Of a stretch of DNA of 64,000 nucleotides, positions 42,776 to 53,689 are shown in pieces. The stretch covers positions 62,001 through 126,000 of the forward strand of contig JAGVSM010003774.1 in NCBI GenBank assembly GCA_022494885.1. Direction: 5' to 3'. Made by a program: the position numbers and the translations under genes. Within the stretch, counting starts at the first letter, position 1; each line of letters starts with the position of its first letter. This stretch comes from Micrasema longulum. Its lineage: Eukaryota; Arthropoda; Insecta; Trichoptera; Brachycentridae. The notes under the pieces are model-generated. The model saw only the letters and a list, made by a program, of their open reading frames with translations, had not been told where the DNA came from and did not search any database.

Positions 42776-44094
42776 GAACACTATCAGAAAACTCATAGAT
42801 TTTTTTTTTAATCTAGAGCACCGCTTTTTATATCGATTGTTTTTTGAATTCTCAGTTGTAGTAACACTGTTTTGAAGACCGGGTAAATAAATATTATTTG
42901 ATATGTTATATTATGATATAAGAAACGTTATGGTTAATGTTCGCGTGGGTAGATTGCAGTAGGTAAGTATTGCGAAGCACCTTTTGGTATTTAAATGAAT
43001 CAGGGGATATTTTCATACCTGATTCTTAATATCTCCATCGGAATCAACTGAACGATTGTACTTTATAGTATCGACGAGTTGCAGAATTAAAATGCATCAC
43101 GTCAAAAGCTCCGAGATGGAGATTTAAATTAAACGTTTTATAATATACATATCTATGGACGGGGAAACAATCACAAAAGTCAACTTTTGTTTTGTTTTTA
43201 ATTTGTCATCTTGTAATTTGCAACTATGTTCACACATATTCTTAAATAAATTAGATAAACTACGTTATTAAGGATATTATCACCAATGTACTTTTATTAG
43301 GTATTATTTACCGGCTACAAAAAAAGTTTTCTAAAAAAATAACATTTTCTAACTTTATGCCTTAAACGACGTATCATTGAAGAGTTATCACCTTGTTATG
43401 TATTCCCGATTATTAGCAATAATCCCATTGATATAAGTGTGGAGAAAAAAGGGACATTTTTTCAGTGTTAGATTTAATTCCCGCAATGTTTGCGACACAA
43501 AAAAATCTCTCCTGAAAAAGAAGAACACAAGTACGAAACACAAATAATAAAAATAATGAGCTTGTAAGGAGAGAAAGGAAAAAAAGATAAAAATAAAATA
43601 ATAATCTAATGCTTTTTTGCATAAGTGAAATAAAATAATATAAATTATCTTACATTATGTCCTTATGATGTTCTCAGCATTTCAGCTATTGTTCGAACAG
43701 GGATAAATAGATCCACCCTGCAGCGGCTTGGAGAAACGTGTTGTTGGAGCTTTTCGGACGTTCCTATTGGCTCCATGATATATATTGCAGGTTTATCCTA
43801 TCTTCCATTCTCCTACGGAAAAATAGCTAGTATGTCAGTTGTGATTTAAAAAAAAATTATTTTTATTTATTTAATTTAATAAAAAATGTTACAACATATT
43901 AACAAAAAGAAATACATAATAAAGGAAAAGTACAGAAACAAAAAAGAAAATGAAATACCACACCAAAAAAGAAGCAACCTCTTCCTCTTGTGCTTGCTGT
44001 GGGATTACAATATTAATAATTTCAATACAAAAAATACATTAATCGAATTGAATCTATACAATCAAAATTTTTATCGTAATGCAATTTTAGACGG
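42776..44094. other. Gap, no gene recognised
   Basis: A GC-elevated patch at 43680-43800 carries an unexplained minus-strand stretch IYIMEPIGTSEKLQQHVSPS then LFIPVRTIAEMLRTS, about 45 codons without a start. It could be an exon or transposon scrap. The rest is AT-rich. Confidence 0.3.
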
Positions 44095-44460
44095 TTGACT
44101 CAGAATACAGGTCCAGATGAATCTATAAACTTACCTAAACTCCAAACTCTCCAAACTCGAAGGAACATGGCTGACGCCATTTTTATGTATAAAACTTTGA
44201 ATAACGTGATATGTTGCCCTAAGATTCTATCACTTTTTAATTTTAGAGTCCCAGTAACGCAGACCAGAAACCAATCTCTTTTTAAAATTTCTAAATGTTC
44301 CACTAAATCTTTTCAAAATTCATTTGTAAATAGAACCTGCCATATGTTTTATAATAAATTAAATTGTATTGATATTAATAACATATCTTTAACTTCCTTT
44401 AAAAGTGAAATTTCCAAAAATAATTCAAATTATGATGTTGCGCCTTGAATTCGCAGCCTA
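44095..44460 (+). pseudogene. LINE reverse transcriptase C-terminus (Jockey/RTE-like)
   Basis: The open frame reads SINLPKLQTLQTRRNMADAI, FMYKTLNNVICCPKILSLFN, FRVPVTQTRNQSLFKISKCS, FVNRTCHMFYNKLNCIDINN. This is the standard post-RT order: Leu-x2-Arg-Arg-x2-Ala-Asp ... Phe-x-Tyr-Lys ... Leu-x4-Phe-x-Val-Pro ... Asn-x-Leu. It is 5'-truncated; the upstream sequence is not in frame. Confidence 0.8.
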
Positions 44461-44808
44461 TATTATGCAGGTTATGTGCAGTTCTGTATGTAGGCACATA
44501 ATAAATGAACACTATGGTCAACTACTATATATTATAATGTGCAACTGTGTGACCAATATTCATAAGTTGATATATTTTGAATAATATGTATTACATTTAC
44601 ATTTACATTTCTAGTAATATTATAAGTTTTGCATGATTAGTTATTTAATGGTATGTTTAATTTTTATGTGAACATTTACAATAACAATATTATGAGGAAG
44701 CCTCTAATTGGACTTTATGATATGTATTTATGGTATAATTGATTCTTATAAATGTCTGTTGGCTTTCCAATGAAATAAAATAAAATAAAAATAAAATAAA
44801 TATCAAAT
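44461..44808 (+). mobile_element. 3' UTR and tail of the same LINE
   Basis: AT-rich untranslated region ending CTTATAAATGTCTGTTGGCT, TTCCAATGAAATAAAATAAA and a (AAATA)n tail. The tail marks the insertion's 3' boundary near 44808. Confidence 0.65.
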
Positions 44809-44884
44809 ATACATGTATTTCAAAAAATAAAAGAAGGTATATAAATCATTTTTTAATAAATAAGTGCATTTACTCGTACATATG

Positions 44885-44990
44885 CCTGCAAATGCGCATG
44901 CGTGCGCACGCGTGTATCAATATCCACACATATACACGCACACGCAAACTCACTCACACGCACATACACATACACCTACATACATACTAT
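44885..44990. repeat. Imperfect (CA)n/(CACG) microsatellite
   Basis: Alternating purine-pyrimidine tract with GCATGCGTGCGCACGCGTGT at the left and CACACGCACATACACATACA at the right. It could form Z-DNA; no functional inference. Confidence 0.7.
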
Positions 44991-45169
44991 AGCATGGTGA
45001 AGAAAATTATAAAATAAAGTTTTCAAGTTACTTAACAGAAGAACTTCAAGTACTGCAAAAAAAAATACATTGAAAAAAAAACAAAAAAAACATATTTGCT
45101 CAATTTTAAAATAAAAAACTTAAATATGATTTAAATGTTAAAAAGCAACATTTAATTAAGGAGGTTGAT

Positions 45170-45610
45170 AAACAATTTACCTTTAGTTTGAATTTTGTGA
45201 AGACATCAATATGTTTTATTTCGTCGGGAAAATTGTTATAGAAATTTGTTTCCCGATATTCATAACTTTTTTTAAAATGCTTAGTTTTAAATTTTGGCCT
45301 ATTAATATAATATTGGCGTCTACAGGAATAACTTATTCTATAGATTTTTGAAAATTCTCTTATAGATTTGTAAATTTGTTTTTTTTTTGTATTCTGTCAA
45401 TTGATGGAACATTAACAATTTAAAATAATTCTTTTGTTGGGAATGTTAATGGCTTTTTTAAAGTCACTTTAGTTATTAATCTTTGTACTATTTTTACTGA
45501 GTTTATAATACTTGTGTAGGAACCTTTTCAATCAATTATACCATATTGTAGTTAAGATTGTTTAATGGAATAATACACGGCTTTCAATTGTTCTATTTTA
45601 AAGATATTTC
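45170..45610 (-). pseudogene. LINE-E reverse transcriptase C-terminus, copy 1
   Basis: The minus strand, with stops, reads VYYSIKQS, LQYGIIDW, KINN, INIPNKRII, LLMFHQLTEYKK, YRISYSCRRQYYINRPKFKT, KHFKKSYEYRETNFYNNFPD, EIKHIDVFTKFKLK. LQYGII-x-W is the thumb-region motif of several LINE clades; Tyr-x4-Phe-Tyr-Asn-x-Phe-Pro is the usual final segment. It is heavily decayed. Confidence 0.65.
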
Positions 45611-46139
45611 TAAGTCTTATAAAAATATATATACACTTTCTTATTCGCTTAACTAACGTATTAATTTGTGTTTTCCATTTGTTTGTTTATTTTTATATTT
45701 GACTGACAAAACTAAAATGAGAAAAAAGATGTTTAATTTATTTTTTTGCCTATGGTTTAGGTAGTAAATGCTATTAAAAATGGCGCTTATTATAAACATT
45801 CAGTCTAATTATTGATTTGATACTGTAGGATGTCAAAAAGACCGCATAATTATACCCGTTTGAATCGTAGATCTGAATGTAAATACAAGAAGAGGTAAAA
45901 AAATAGAGATAACATTTTTTACACGGCTTTGATCTCCTTATACCCTGCGGCTAGGCGACAGAGGAAATTTCAACTGAATATTTACTTAATTGGGATGAGA
46001 TAATTTTTTTATACCTGTATGGAACATAGTCAAAGATATCAATAATACTAGTTAACTCAATTATTGACTATGAGTATCTTGCTTCTACATAATAATTTCG
46101 TATGCAAATGTGTAACATATCTTAAAGTAATCATTTTCA
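45611..46139. other. AT-rich gap
   Basis: No gene recognised. Confidence 0.4.
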
Positions 46140-46300
46140 AATATTGTTAATGTATAATTAATATTTAAAGCATTCACTTTGGGGTCAAACATTTCAATAA
46201 ATGTTATTAAATATTTGTATATAACCACTTACCGACTTTTCTGTCACCGGTTTCGAGACGTACCCGTCTCTTCGTCAGGACACCAACTAAACCAATATGC
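46140..46300 (-). repeat. HHR-1 single-arm copy with intact core boxes
   Basis: The minus strand reads GTCCTGACGAAGAGACGGGT, ACGTCTCGAAACCGGTGACA, GAAAAGTCGGTAAGTGGTTA, ATATTTAATAACATTTATTG, TTTGACCCCAAAGTGAATGC. CTGACGA, a GAGACG/CGTCTC stem and GAAAC are all intact. ACCG and CGGT could close a further stem, followed by A at the expected cleavage position (GGT|A). Confidence 0.6.
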
Positions 46301-46521
46301 AAAACCCACTATACACCTTCACCGTAGTTGTTGCACAAAAATATAAAACCAACACGACATTCATTTTAATAAGCACATGCACTGATTAGGACAAACATGC
46401 ACTGATTAAATTGTGAAAATATTATTTTGTTTGAGAATTAATGAAAAAAGTAGAGGGGATGGAGGAAGGGGGTAAGCTTAATTTCTTTTATAGGGGGACC
46501 ATTACAGTGGAACATCGTATC

Positions 46522-46652
46522 AAGGACTATATTGGAAGCTTGTTTGATTATTGATCAAAGGAACATTATTTTGTAATGCTTTCCTAATGTACAATATTTC
46601 CATATTATTTACTTTTAATCAATAATCAAACAAACTTCCAATATAGTCCTTT
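46522..46652. mobile_element. Short MITE (131 bp), ~36 bp TIRs, inside SINE-B
   Basis: AAGGACTATATTGGAAGCTT, GTTTGATTATTGATCAAA at left; TTAATCAATAATCAAACAAA, CTTCCAATATAGTCCTT at right. The element sits immediately before the SINE-B body at 46656, replacing its head. No target duplication is evident. Confidence 0.7.
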
Positions 46653-46655
46653 GGT

Positions 46656-46800
46656 CGAATCCCACTCTACCCCAACTTGATTCCCATTTTCTAATAGTGT
46701 GTTATTTACAACTCGTTGAAAATGGCGTTCAAGTTAAATATTTAGGTAAATCATAAGAACACAAATATTTCTTTTAAAATAAAAAAAAAGTGTAACAGTG
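46656..46800 (+). mobile_element. SINE-B body, copy 3
   Basis: GTCGAATCCCACTCTACCCC, AACTTGATTCCCATTTTCTA, GTTATTTACAACTCGTTGAA, TAAGAACACAAATATTTC and an A-rich end. Closely matches 8705-8850; the tRNA-like head is lost apart from the B-box tail. Confidence 0.65.
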
Positions 46801-47219
46801 ACAGGAGCGCGATGTCATGTAGTATCCTTTTGCAATAGTATTTTACGAAAAAATGTATGAATTTCGCAGAAAACACAAAATATTATGAAATAAACACTAC
46901 CACCAAAATCGAAATGTCATTTTTTTCATCGTATTTTTGGTATTTTAGTTTAAATATTCGTGGTACATTCCCAAGAACTCACGGATTTGTTTACGCTTAG
47001 ACTCGGAAAGGTTAACAATAGTTGTGTAACGAACGCTTTCGTAACTATGTTTAACTTTTTGAAATTTACTTATTATTATAATAAAAGAAGAATTGGAATT
47101 ATCCTGAAATTAAAAATATTTAAAAAAAACACAAAAATATTCCTTATTATTAAAGGGCAACAAAATAAATCATAGAAAAAAGAAGTTTATATCTTTAGTT
47201 TGAATCCAAGATATGTTTT
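46801..47219. other. Gap, no gene recognised
   Basis: The 71-codon frame at 46960-47175 has no known motif and becomes lysine/isoleucine-rich. Probably chance. Confidence 0.4.
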
Positions 47220-47590
47220 TTAAGAGACGGAAAATTTTGAAAGTTTGGAATCAATGAAATATTATCAGTAAAAAAGAATTAAAAATTTCAGGCCTATAAA
47301 ATATGCATATCTCTGTGCGAGCCTCGTTTAAAAATGTGGTATTTCTAACACACGATTCCTTCTTTGACTTGATCTATTTGAATTACTTGTAAATACATTT
47401 TGGTTCTTAAATATATATTTTAAACATTGAACACAGTGTATTTGTCTTAGATCTAAAAGTTTTGCTTCTTGGAACAATTGGAAAGAGGGAAAAGTGCAAT
47501 TTTTGTGAAGCATTATTTTTAATATAAATTTTTGAACAGTTTCTAACGGTTTAATATGATTGTTGTAAGTTCCCCCTCATCCAATTATTA
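47220..47590 (-). pseudogene. LINE-E-type reverse transcriptase C-terminus, copy 2
   Basis: The minus strand reads VIIG-stop-GGTYNNHIKPLETVQKF, ILKIMLHKNCTFPSFQLFQE, AKLLDLRQIHCVQCLKYIFK. This is the WGG ... Leu-x4-Gln-Lys-x-Ile-Leu-Lys-Ile ... Leu-Phe-x-Glu-x-x-Leu-Leu-x4-Ile pattern after the RT domain. A stop replaces Trp of WGG. Same broad type as 45170-45610, but sequence similarity is low, so it may be another family. Confidence 0.7.
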
Positions 47591-48010
47591 CAATGCAAAT
47601 CAATGCTAATTTGGCAATTCTCGACCTAAGTACCGGCGACCCATTGTTTTTCTACAAACTGTATCTAACTTCGTAATTAAAAATCTTGGATTAATTTTTG
47701 AGCATGTGCAGAGCTATAAGCGGTAGTGCGTTATTTTTCTGAGACCGCAATAATATTATTTAACAACACCCCTTCAGTTAAAATAAATACAGTTTTGATT
47801 CCTACCCGCATTTCAAACATTTCACGACCAATTAAAAATATTTAATTGATCGCTACGATCAGTAGTGTGATAATGTCAAAAACACCTAAACCTATAATGT
47901 GGAACATCGTGTCTGTTGAATCGGAAATTAGAAAAAAGCCTTCTCAGAATTGAAGACGGTAAACGCAAATATCAAATTAAATTAATTATATGAAATGACA
48001 ATTTGTCATG
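47591..48010. other. Gap, no gene recognised
   Basis: Mixed composition, no ORF or repeat recognised. Confidence 0.35.
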
Positions 48011-48014
48011 TTCA

Positions 48015-48135
48015 TCATTAATTTTCCGCACCCAATGATGCATAAAGCACTGCATTTGTAAACCGACCGCAGGGTGTCTTGATATTTTTGATTGCATGAA
48101 GGCAAAATGATCAGTCTTGCGATTCAAGTGCCAGT
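48015..48135 (-). mobile_element. SINE-C 3' body, reverse
   Basis: TTTTCCGCACCCAATGATGC, ATAAAGCACTGCATTTGTAA, ACCGACCGCAGGGTGTCTTG, TTGCATGAAGGCAAAATGAT, CAGTCTTGCGATTCAAGTGC. A well-preserved 3' module only. Confidence 0.7.
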
Positions 48136-48164
48136 CTAAGGACTATAAATACACACACACACAC

Positions 48165-48912
48165 CGAGAGCAAATCGTGTATAAAAGTGATTATGCGCTG
48201 CTTACCATTATATTTGACTATTCATAATATTTTTTTACGGTAACTTTATTTACAGAAAAACAAACAAATAATCGCTATTTCTTATAAATCATTTCCACCG
48301 TTTGTATTTTTCTCCAAATAAAAATATAAAGCGCGCCCAGCGCCAACAGTGAGCCAAGAAACTAGCCGATTATTTCGGCTTATTTCTTAATACAAACAAG
48401 TGTACTTTATTTTAAACATCTTAAACCCAGCGCCGGTTTTTTTCTCCTAGAGTGAACTTGCATATTACACTCGATTTGGAAATCAGTATTTCAAACATTA
48501 TTTTTAAAGGGCTATTTTTTCTTTGAGATGTTGCTTTTGAAATTTGACCATAATTACTTTTATGCGCCATTTTACAGGGCATGTGGGGCTCGACGCGGCC
48601 GTTTTTGGTATTATTCATTTCTAGAACGAATCGGCTAGTTGACATTTTAATCGAAATGAGAATACATAATACCGACTGAATTCATTGTGCTTTTTTTAAA
48701 AAACTTTTAAATAAGTTGTGTATTAAAATAATAGATACTATAGCTACATAATATAACACGAAGTTACGTCGTTTTGGTTGATTTCATAGATAAAAGTTAT
48801 TACATCACATAGAACCACAGAAAAAAAAATGCAATTTAAAGTATGTATTACTTGTATTATATTATGTACCTAATATGTAGGTTAAATATATAAGATTTTT
48901 TTTATAGCTTAC
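48165..48912 (-). repeat. R2 repeat copy 3, uninterrupted
   Basis: The cleanest of three copies, with no insertion, giving ~750 bp as the basic unit length. Ends: AATCGTGTATAAAAGTGATT at 48173 and TTTTTTTATAGCTTA at 48898-48912. Internal: ACGCGGCCGTTTTTGGTATT, ATTCATTTCTAGAACG, CGAAGTTACGTCGTTTTG, CATAGAACCACAGAAAAA. The 74-codon minus frame within it (48421-48645) is not shared by the other copies. Confidence 0.65.
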
Positions 48913-49038
48913 TGGTAAATAAAACCACCGTTCGCCACTGACACACACACACATATATACTATAATAACCAGCGATGTTTTGAGTTTATCATAATTTTGT
49001 AGACAAAACTGGATTCAACCTCGTAGGGAGCTGTTAAT

Positions 49039-49639
49039 ATTAACATATTTCAAAAGAGATGGAGAACATTTTAGAGAGTGGAATACAGATGTCTAGACAT
49101 CTACAAGACTTATGACTTGTCATTGGCTGGTTTAAGTGGTCAATTTACACACGGTGTAATATTTACCATTCTGCCCAAATTTGAATAGCTTTATACCTCA
49201 AATTCTTCCATTTTTTGACGTTTGTAAAGTCAAAGAGCTGGAACCTTTATGGATTTGGTGAGATTTGACTGATTTAATTAATTTACCCAGATACTAGGCA
49301 ACGCCTGAAAATATTTTTTAATTTTCATATTTATTCTTGGACCAGGTGGATTATTTATCAACAATATTTTGTGTGTTCGAAATTTTTGTAGAATAGATCA
49401 ATTAGATGAATTGTGAAATAATTTCATTAGATAAATCTCACACCCATCAATAAAGGTTTCAGCTCTTAAACTTCACAAACATCAACTGGTGGAAGAATTG
49501 AAGGAATATGGGTTTTCAAATGTAGCAAAATGGTGAATGTTACACAGTGTGTAAAGTGGCAAAAAATAGGTCATAAACCCTGTAGATGCCTAGACATCCA
49601 TATTCCTCTCCTTAAAATGTTCTTCGTCTCTTTTTTAAT
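49039..49639. mobile_element. FB-1 complete foldback element (601 bp)
   Basis: Arms of ~200 bp face each other. Left: ATTAACATATTTCAAAAGAG, ATGTCTAGACATCTACAAGA, TACACACGGTGTAATATTTA, CAAATTCTTCCATTTTTTGA. Right arm reversed: ATTAACATATTAAAAAAGAG, ATGTCTAGGCATCTACAGGG, TACACACTGTGTAACATTCA, CAATTCTTCCACCAGTTGAT. About 170 bp of noncoding DNA lies between. No ORF. Solo arms occur at 2233, 29007 and 56665, so arms are often found alone. Confidence 0.8.
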
Positions 49640-49744
49640 ATGTTAATAATTATATAATTACTTCCCGTGGAATCGTTTAGTTAGCTTTAATTAATATTAT
49701 ACCTAATGAGTAGGTATAATTTTATTATCTTAATTCAACACTAT

Positions 49745-49885
49745 AATTTTGTTTTCCACACCCGGTAAACTATTGGGCAATACTTAATACTGCTATTGCA
49801 AAGTATCTTGATGGTTTTTGTTACGTTGAAGGTAATGTGAACAGTTTTTACCCTTCAGGCACTAGTCAGGATCAATTAAACATTG
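49745..49885 (-). mobile_element. SINE-C 3' body, reverse
   Basis: TTTTCCACACCCGGTAAACT, CTGCTATTGCAAAGTATCTT, GATGGTTTTTGTTACGTTGA, AGGTAATGTGAACAGTTTTT, CCTTCAGGCACTAGTCAGGA. Decayed but colinear with other copies. Confidence 0.6.
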
Positions 49886-49954
49886 CTGTTAATTACTAAA
49901 TTATATTTTTTTATACTGGCAACGCACATAAGACTGTAAATATTACGTTCGCAC

Positions 49955-50347
49955 CTAATCGTTCCTTATTTGAATTGCTGTTTTACCGTCCTGTGAGCAA
50001 GTCACATTGTAAAAAGTGTTTCTCCGATAAATCCTTGTCATATCCTGCATCAGCATACTTTTACAAAGTGCAATCAGTGTTACATAAACAACCTTAAATA
50101 AACATCTCATCGTCATCGACACGATATCGTTATCCGTGCAAATAGCAAAAGATAAGTGCTTCATGAAAGAAACAACTGGAAACATTAAGATATAATACAT
50201 AAAGATAACACTCCATACAAATCCGAGCTTAAAAGTCATCCCTAAAGAGGAGCAATCAGCAGGAGTCATCCCTAAAGAGGAGCTGAAGCCTCTAGTTATT
50301 CCCTTAAAAAAATAAAAATATTGGAATATTTCGAAAATGGTTACCAC
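49955..50347 (-). CDS. Candidate multi-pass membrane exon, possibly chemoreceptor-like
   Basis: A 130-codon minus frame, long for this AT-rich DNA. After a serine-rich start it has hydrophobic segments KLGFVWSVIFMYYILMFPVV and SMTMRCLFKVVYVTLIALCK, then SMLMQDMTRIYRRNTFYNV. The order (hydrophobic helix, short polar link with Asp, second helix, charged RIYRR) loosely resembles the N-terminal third of insect odorant receptors. A possible splice donor GACG|GTAAAA lies near 49975-49985, just before the frame closes. Codons 20-40 contain an in-frame 10-residue duplication (SSLGMTPADC / SSLGMTFKLG) from a 30 bp direct repeat at 50233-50283. Family assignment is a guess. Confidence 0.3.
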   Translation of the reverse strand: MVTIFEIFQYFYFFKGITRGFSSSLGMTPADCSSLGMTFKLGFVWSVIFMYYILMFPVVSFMKHLSFAICTDNDIVSMTMRCLFKVVYVTLIALCKSMLMQDMTRIYRRNTFYNVTCSQDGKTAIQIRND

Positions 50348-50399
50348 TCTGATAATATGTGTTGGCAGGCCTACGCTTAAGTTGCAATTGAGTAATTAA

Positions 50400-50690
50400 A
50401 AAAAATATCTCCAAGCGGATAAATAATACAGTTCTGGGTGTGAAATAGAACCAGAACCCTGGACAATTTTTTTTACTTGATAGCTGCTCTCAGTTAATAA
50501 TCCTGGATTAGAATATCGAGTAAAGATAAGTGACTCATTATTTAGTGGTTGATTGAGGTTCTGGGCTCGATACCTGACTGGTTGAACGTGAAATATTGAT
50601 TTTAAAGGTTTTATAAGTTTCAATGCTTCATTGATTCTGGACTGGCACCTGAAGAGTGCCTGAACTGATCATCATACCTTCATGTTTTTT
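50400..50690 (+). mobile_element. SINE-C copy, full-length
   Basis: AGTTCTGGGTGTGAAATAGA, ACCAGAACCCTGGACAATTT, TTACTTGATAGCTGCTCTCA leader; head with TTTAGTGGTTGATTGAGGTT and GGGCTCGATACC (decayed B-box); ACGTGAAATATTGATTTTAA; GATTCTGGACTGGCACCTGA; GAACTGATCATCATACCTTC. It abuts R3 copy 4 at 50697. Confidence 0.7.
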
Positions 50691-50696
50691 TCATGT

Positions 50697-51009
50697 GCCG
50701 TATTATCAGCGCTATGATAATTTAAGGTTTTGTATTTCTGAAATAACTCCGCGTGTAACGTCGGAAACTCTTCTCTGTCAGTTCTATCGATTGGTTAGTT
50801 AACCGTTAGCAAACTGGATATCCTTCACAGCTCTCATATCATTGGTAGGTTCACAAGTGAAGTCATTCAAAGTTGTGCGTTTTAAAAAAAAATATATATT
50901 TTTTTCGGACATTTTCAAGAAACTTTGCCGCCCAATTGAATGCTTTAATTTTTACCGCTCCTAAGAAAACATTTTTTGTATCCAATTTCCCGTAAGGCTG
51001 AAGTTCCTC
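50697..51009 (-). repeat. R3 repeat copy 4
   Basis: Reverse orientation: GTATTATCAGCGCTATGATA, TTGTATTTCTGAAATAACTC, CGCGTGTAACGTCGGAAACT, GACATTTTCAAGAAACTTTG, CCCGTAAGGCTGAAGTTCCT. It retains the GCGGTAAAAATTAAAGCATT segment seen in 14394-14731 but lost from 8978-9280. Confidence 0.65.
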
Positions 51010-51834
51010 TTTGGTAATGAAACAATATTATGATTTCAAAGTTTGTTATTATTTATTAATGCAGTTTTCAAGTTTTGTTATAATATTTTTTTAAATAATA
51101 CCTATACTAGCAGTGCATGTTTAAGGCCCCTTTGAATTGGATTGAAAAATGTTGTGCTGGGTTAGTGTACCTACTAGTCTGTAATTCGAAGATCCCTTTA
51201 CTGATATGTCACAGGTTCGAGTCCAGTGAGCTATTAAAACACATCTCTCGCTTCACCGATTGATTAGCATTATCGATTTAAAATTTAATTGAAATTACCA
51301 TTAAGACACATCGGGTTCAGATCTTAAGTGTTTTTTTATTGCTTCAGAGCACAAATGACTTGGATCCACATAAAACTTTTTTTAGATTGACAACTCAATT
51401 ATTCAACATGTCGATAATGTTCAAAAACTTGATTGAATCTCGAACTACTGAATTCATTCTATTGAAATAACACATAATAATTGAACGCTAATATGCAGAA
51501 AGCAGAAAAGAAAAGTAAAAACTGAGGTTTTATTTTATTTTTATTTTATTTTGGGAAATCAACAGTTCTACATACATATTTACAGTTAACAAAAAGATAT
51601 AGTGTATAAACTCAGACTAATAACAGATTTCCACAAAGTTAGCAAAAGAAAATTTATTACATATTAAATAAATACATATAAGTTTATGCATATAAAAATG
51701 TTATTTTCATGTACTCGTCAATATTTTCAATGATCAAATAATTTTATCTTTTTTTCAGAACAGTCAGTTATTGTAAATTGAGCGGGATTAGGACGAGGAT
51801 GCTTAAAGAGAGGAAAGTAGTGGAAAAGAGATAT
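51010..51834. other. AT-rich gap
   Basis: No gene recognised. TCACAGGTTCGAGTCCAGTG at 51209-51228 looks like a decayed B-box of a tRNA-like SINE head, but the body is not recognisable. Confidence 0.35.
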
Positions 51835-52445
51835 ACATATTTATTATTTTAATGTCTAATAAGTTACATAATGCATTTTGTGTACAAATTTTTAATCTAA
51901 CAGAGTAATGTTTGTGTAATCTATGTCTTTAAATTTGGTATTGTACACTGAAAAAGTCCGACAAAAAAAGCATTTTTAACATACAATGTGTTACTTATTG
52001 GTACGTGAAACAGGTAGTACCGTCTAAAAGTCCTGGCTGGCACATGTATTGTTATTAAGCTAATTAGTTCAGTAAAGTCAACTATTCATGTCATAATTTT
52101 GTGAAACAGTAGTTGGTCCACACACACTTTGCGGTATTGTAGAAAAGTGAATTCATGGTAGGTGGAGGCAGTGAGAGTTGATGCATAAGGAATACCGGTT
52201 TTGTATTTTAGTTACTTTATAAATTTGTTTTGAATATTTTCTATTCTTTTTATATATATGGCATACTGGGGATTCCATATCTGAGATGCGTGTTCCAAAT
52301 GGCTTCTGACAAACGTATAATAAAATGAAATTAGGGCCATTGGATTATCAAAGTGTTTACTCATTCGAATTATGAAACCTAACACGCTCAATGCTTTGGA
52401 GGTAATTTTATTGATGTGCAATTCAAAAAGTAGAGATGAGGGCAT
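51835..52445 (-). pseudogene. LINE reverse transcriptase thumb and C-terminus
   Basis: The intact 77-codon piece (52212-52445) reads LFELHINKITSKALSVLGFI, IRMSKHFDNPMALISFYYTF, VRSHLEHASQIWNPQYAIYI, KRIENIQNKFIK. After a stop the frame continues LKYKTGIPYASTLTAS, YRKVCVDQLLFHKIMT, FTELISLITIHVPARTFRRY, YLFHVPISNTLYVKNAFFVG. Together this is ~180 residues of a Jockey/R1-like LINE protein from just after the catalytic box to near the C-terminus, with at least two in-frame stops. Confidence 0.85.
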
Positions 52446-52805
52446 TAATCGAATCTACACGATCGTTTGAAGGTTTTTCACTTTTGAAAATGATAATGGC
52501 TTATGACTTTATTTTTTCCTAATAAGGAATCGATAATGGAACATGAAACAATGATGGAACATGAAACATTACTTTTGATGTCAAAAAAATATGGTAAGCT
52601 GCAAATATTTGGTTATTAGGAGAAATCGCCTCTAATAAATGTGGAAATAAGTCCACAGGTAAGAAAAATTCTTATTTTGTTGACTTTTTTCTCTAATTCA
52701 TCCGCTCGATCACATTCATGTCATTGCAATTTCCCTTTTTAGATTTTCTGTGTTTTATTAAGGAAGCTCTTTAATTACATCAATAATTTGATCAGTAGAC
52801 TCTAA

Positions 52806-52934
52806 TACCCGTATGCAGAGACAAACCTTAAGGTGAGGACAGTACATTCTATTGTCTTCACCTTCGGGTTATTCTCTGCATTTGAAATTAGAATGTACTT
52901 TTCTCACCTTAAGTTTTGTCTATGCATACGGGTA
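52806..52934. mobile_element. PIF/Harbinger-type MITE, copy 2 (129 bp)
   Basis: Same length as 29885-30013, and by my count only about seven base differences. TAA flanks both sides (52803-52805 and 52935-52937). The high identity implies comparatively recent transposition from a common source. The family's transposase is not in this window. Confidence 0.85.
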
Positions 52935-53059
52935 TAAGTCATTTAACCCTTGTCGACTGAACTGATAAACTAACCTATTAAAATCAGTACAGATTTATGC
53001 TCACTTAATGTTAGTCCACAAAAGAGGCATCCATATTAAAACATTAATTAATAATTAGA

Positions 53060-53310
53060 AAATATTTCATCTGTCAATGGGGTCCATACTTCTAATCGCC
53101 CATACGCTTTGTATCTGCAGGACGTATAGTAATCTAGGCTTTATGTAAACGATATTTTTTCTAAATCAAAACACTTCTTAGTCATTCAAAAAAATGGAGC
53201 TGGATTTCCATCAGTCTATGTGTTTTGTAGCTGCAATACAAATTGTAATCTAGCTTCTCAGAATCCCAACTTCCAATGCGCTTTGTACGTACAAGATGTA
53301 ATGGGATAAT
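53060..53310 (-). repeat. Diverged copies of the 108 bp tandem family
   Basis: CCATACGCTTTGTATCTGCA, GTGTTTTGTAGCTGCAATAC, AATGCGCTTTGTACGTACAA are reverse versions of the TGTAGCTACAGAGCGCATG core found at 32077-32520. ATTCTGAGAAGCTAGATTAC on the minus strand echoes ATTCTAGATTACAACATATC at 32379. Confidence 0.5.
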
Positions 53311-53689
53311 CATTTTACAACGCTCTTGAGTTTCACAAAAAAAGTTTGTTGACATAAACATTAAAAATGCATTCATATATCAATGTAAAATCATGTATAG
53401 AATAATGCAGAAGGCTGTATAACATTTAATGACAAATCTTAGGCATTCATGTTTTCATTTTGAAAATGATCTCCATCAAGAGATGATTAATAGAAATCGG
53501 TACGGGTTTTTCCAGTAAGGAATACATTGTTGATTCAACCATATAATGGTACTTTTGGATTTTTCGAGCTAAACAAAATAATGTTCCACTGTAATTATGA
53601 ATAAAACATCTATTTAGTTCTCCTTTTTATTTTACCACACGCAACTACACTGGCTCAGTATCAGACATAGAAGAAAAATTTACATTATT

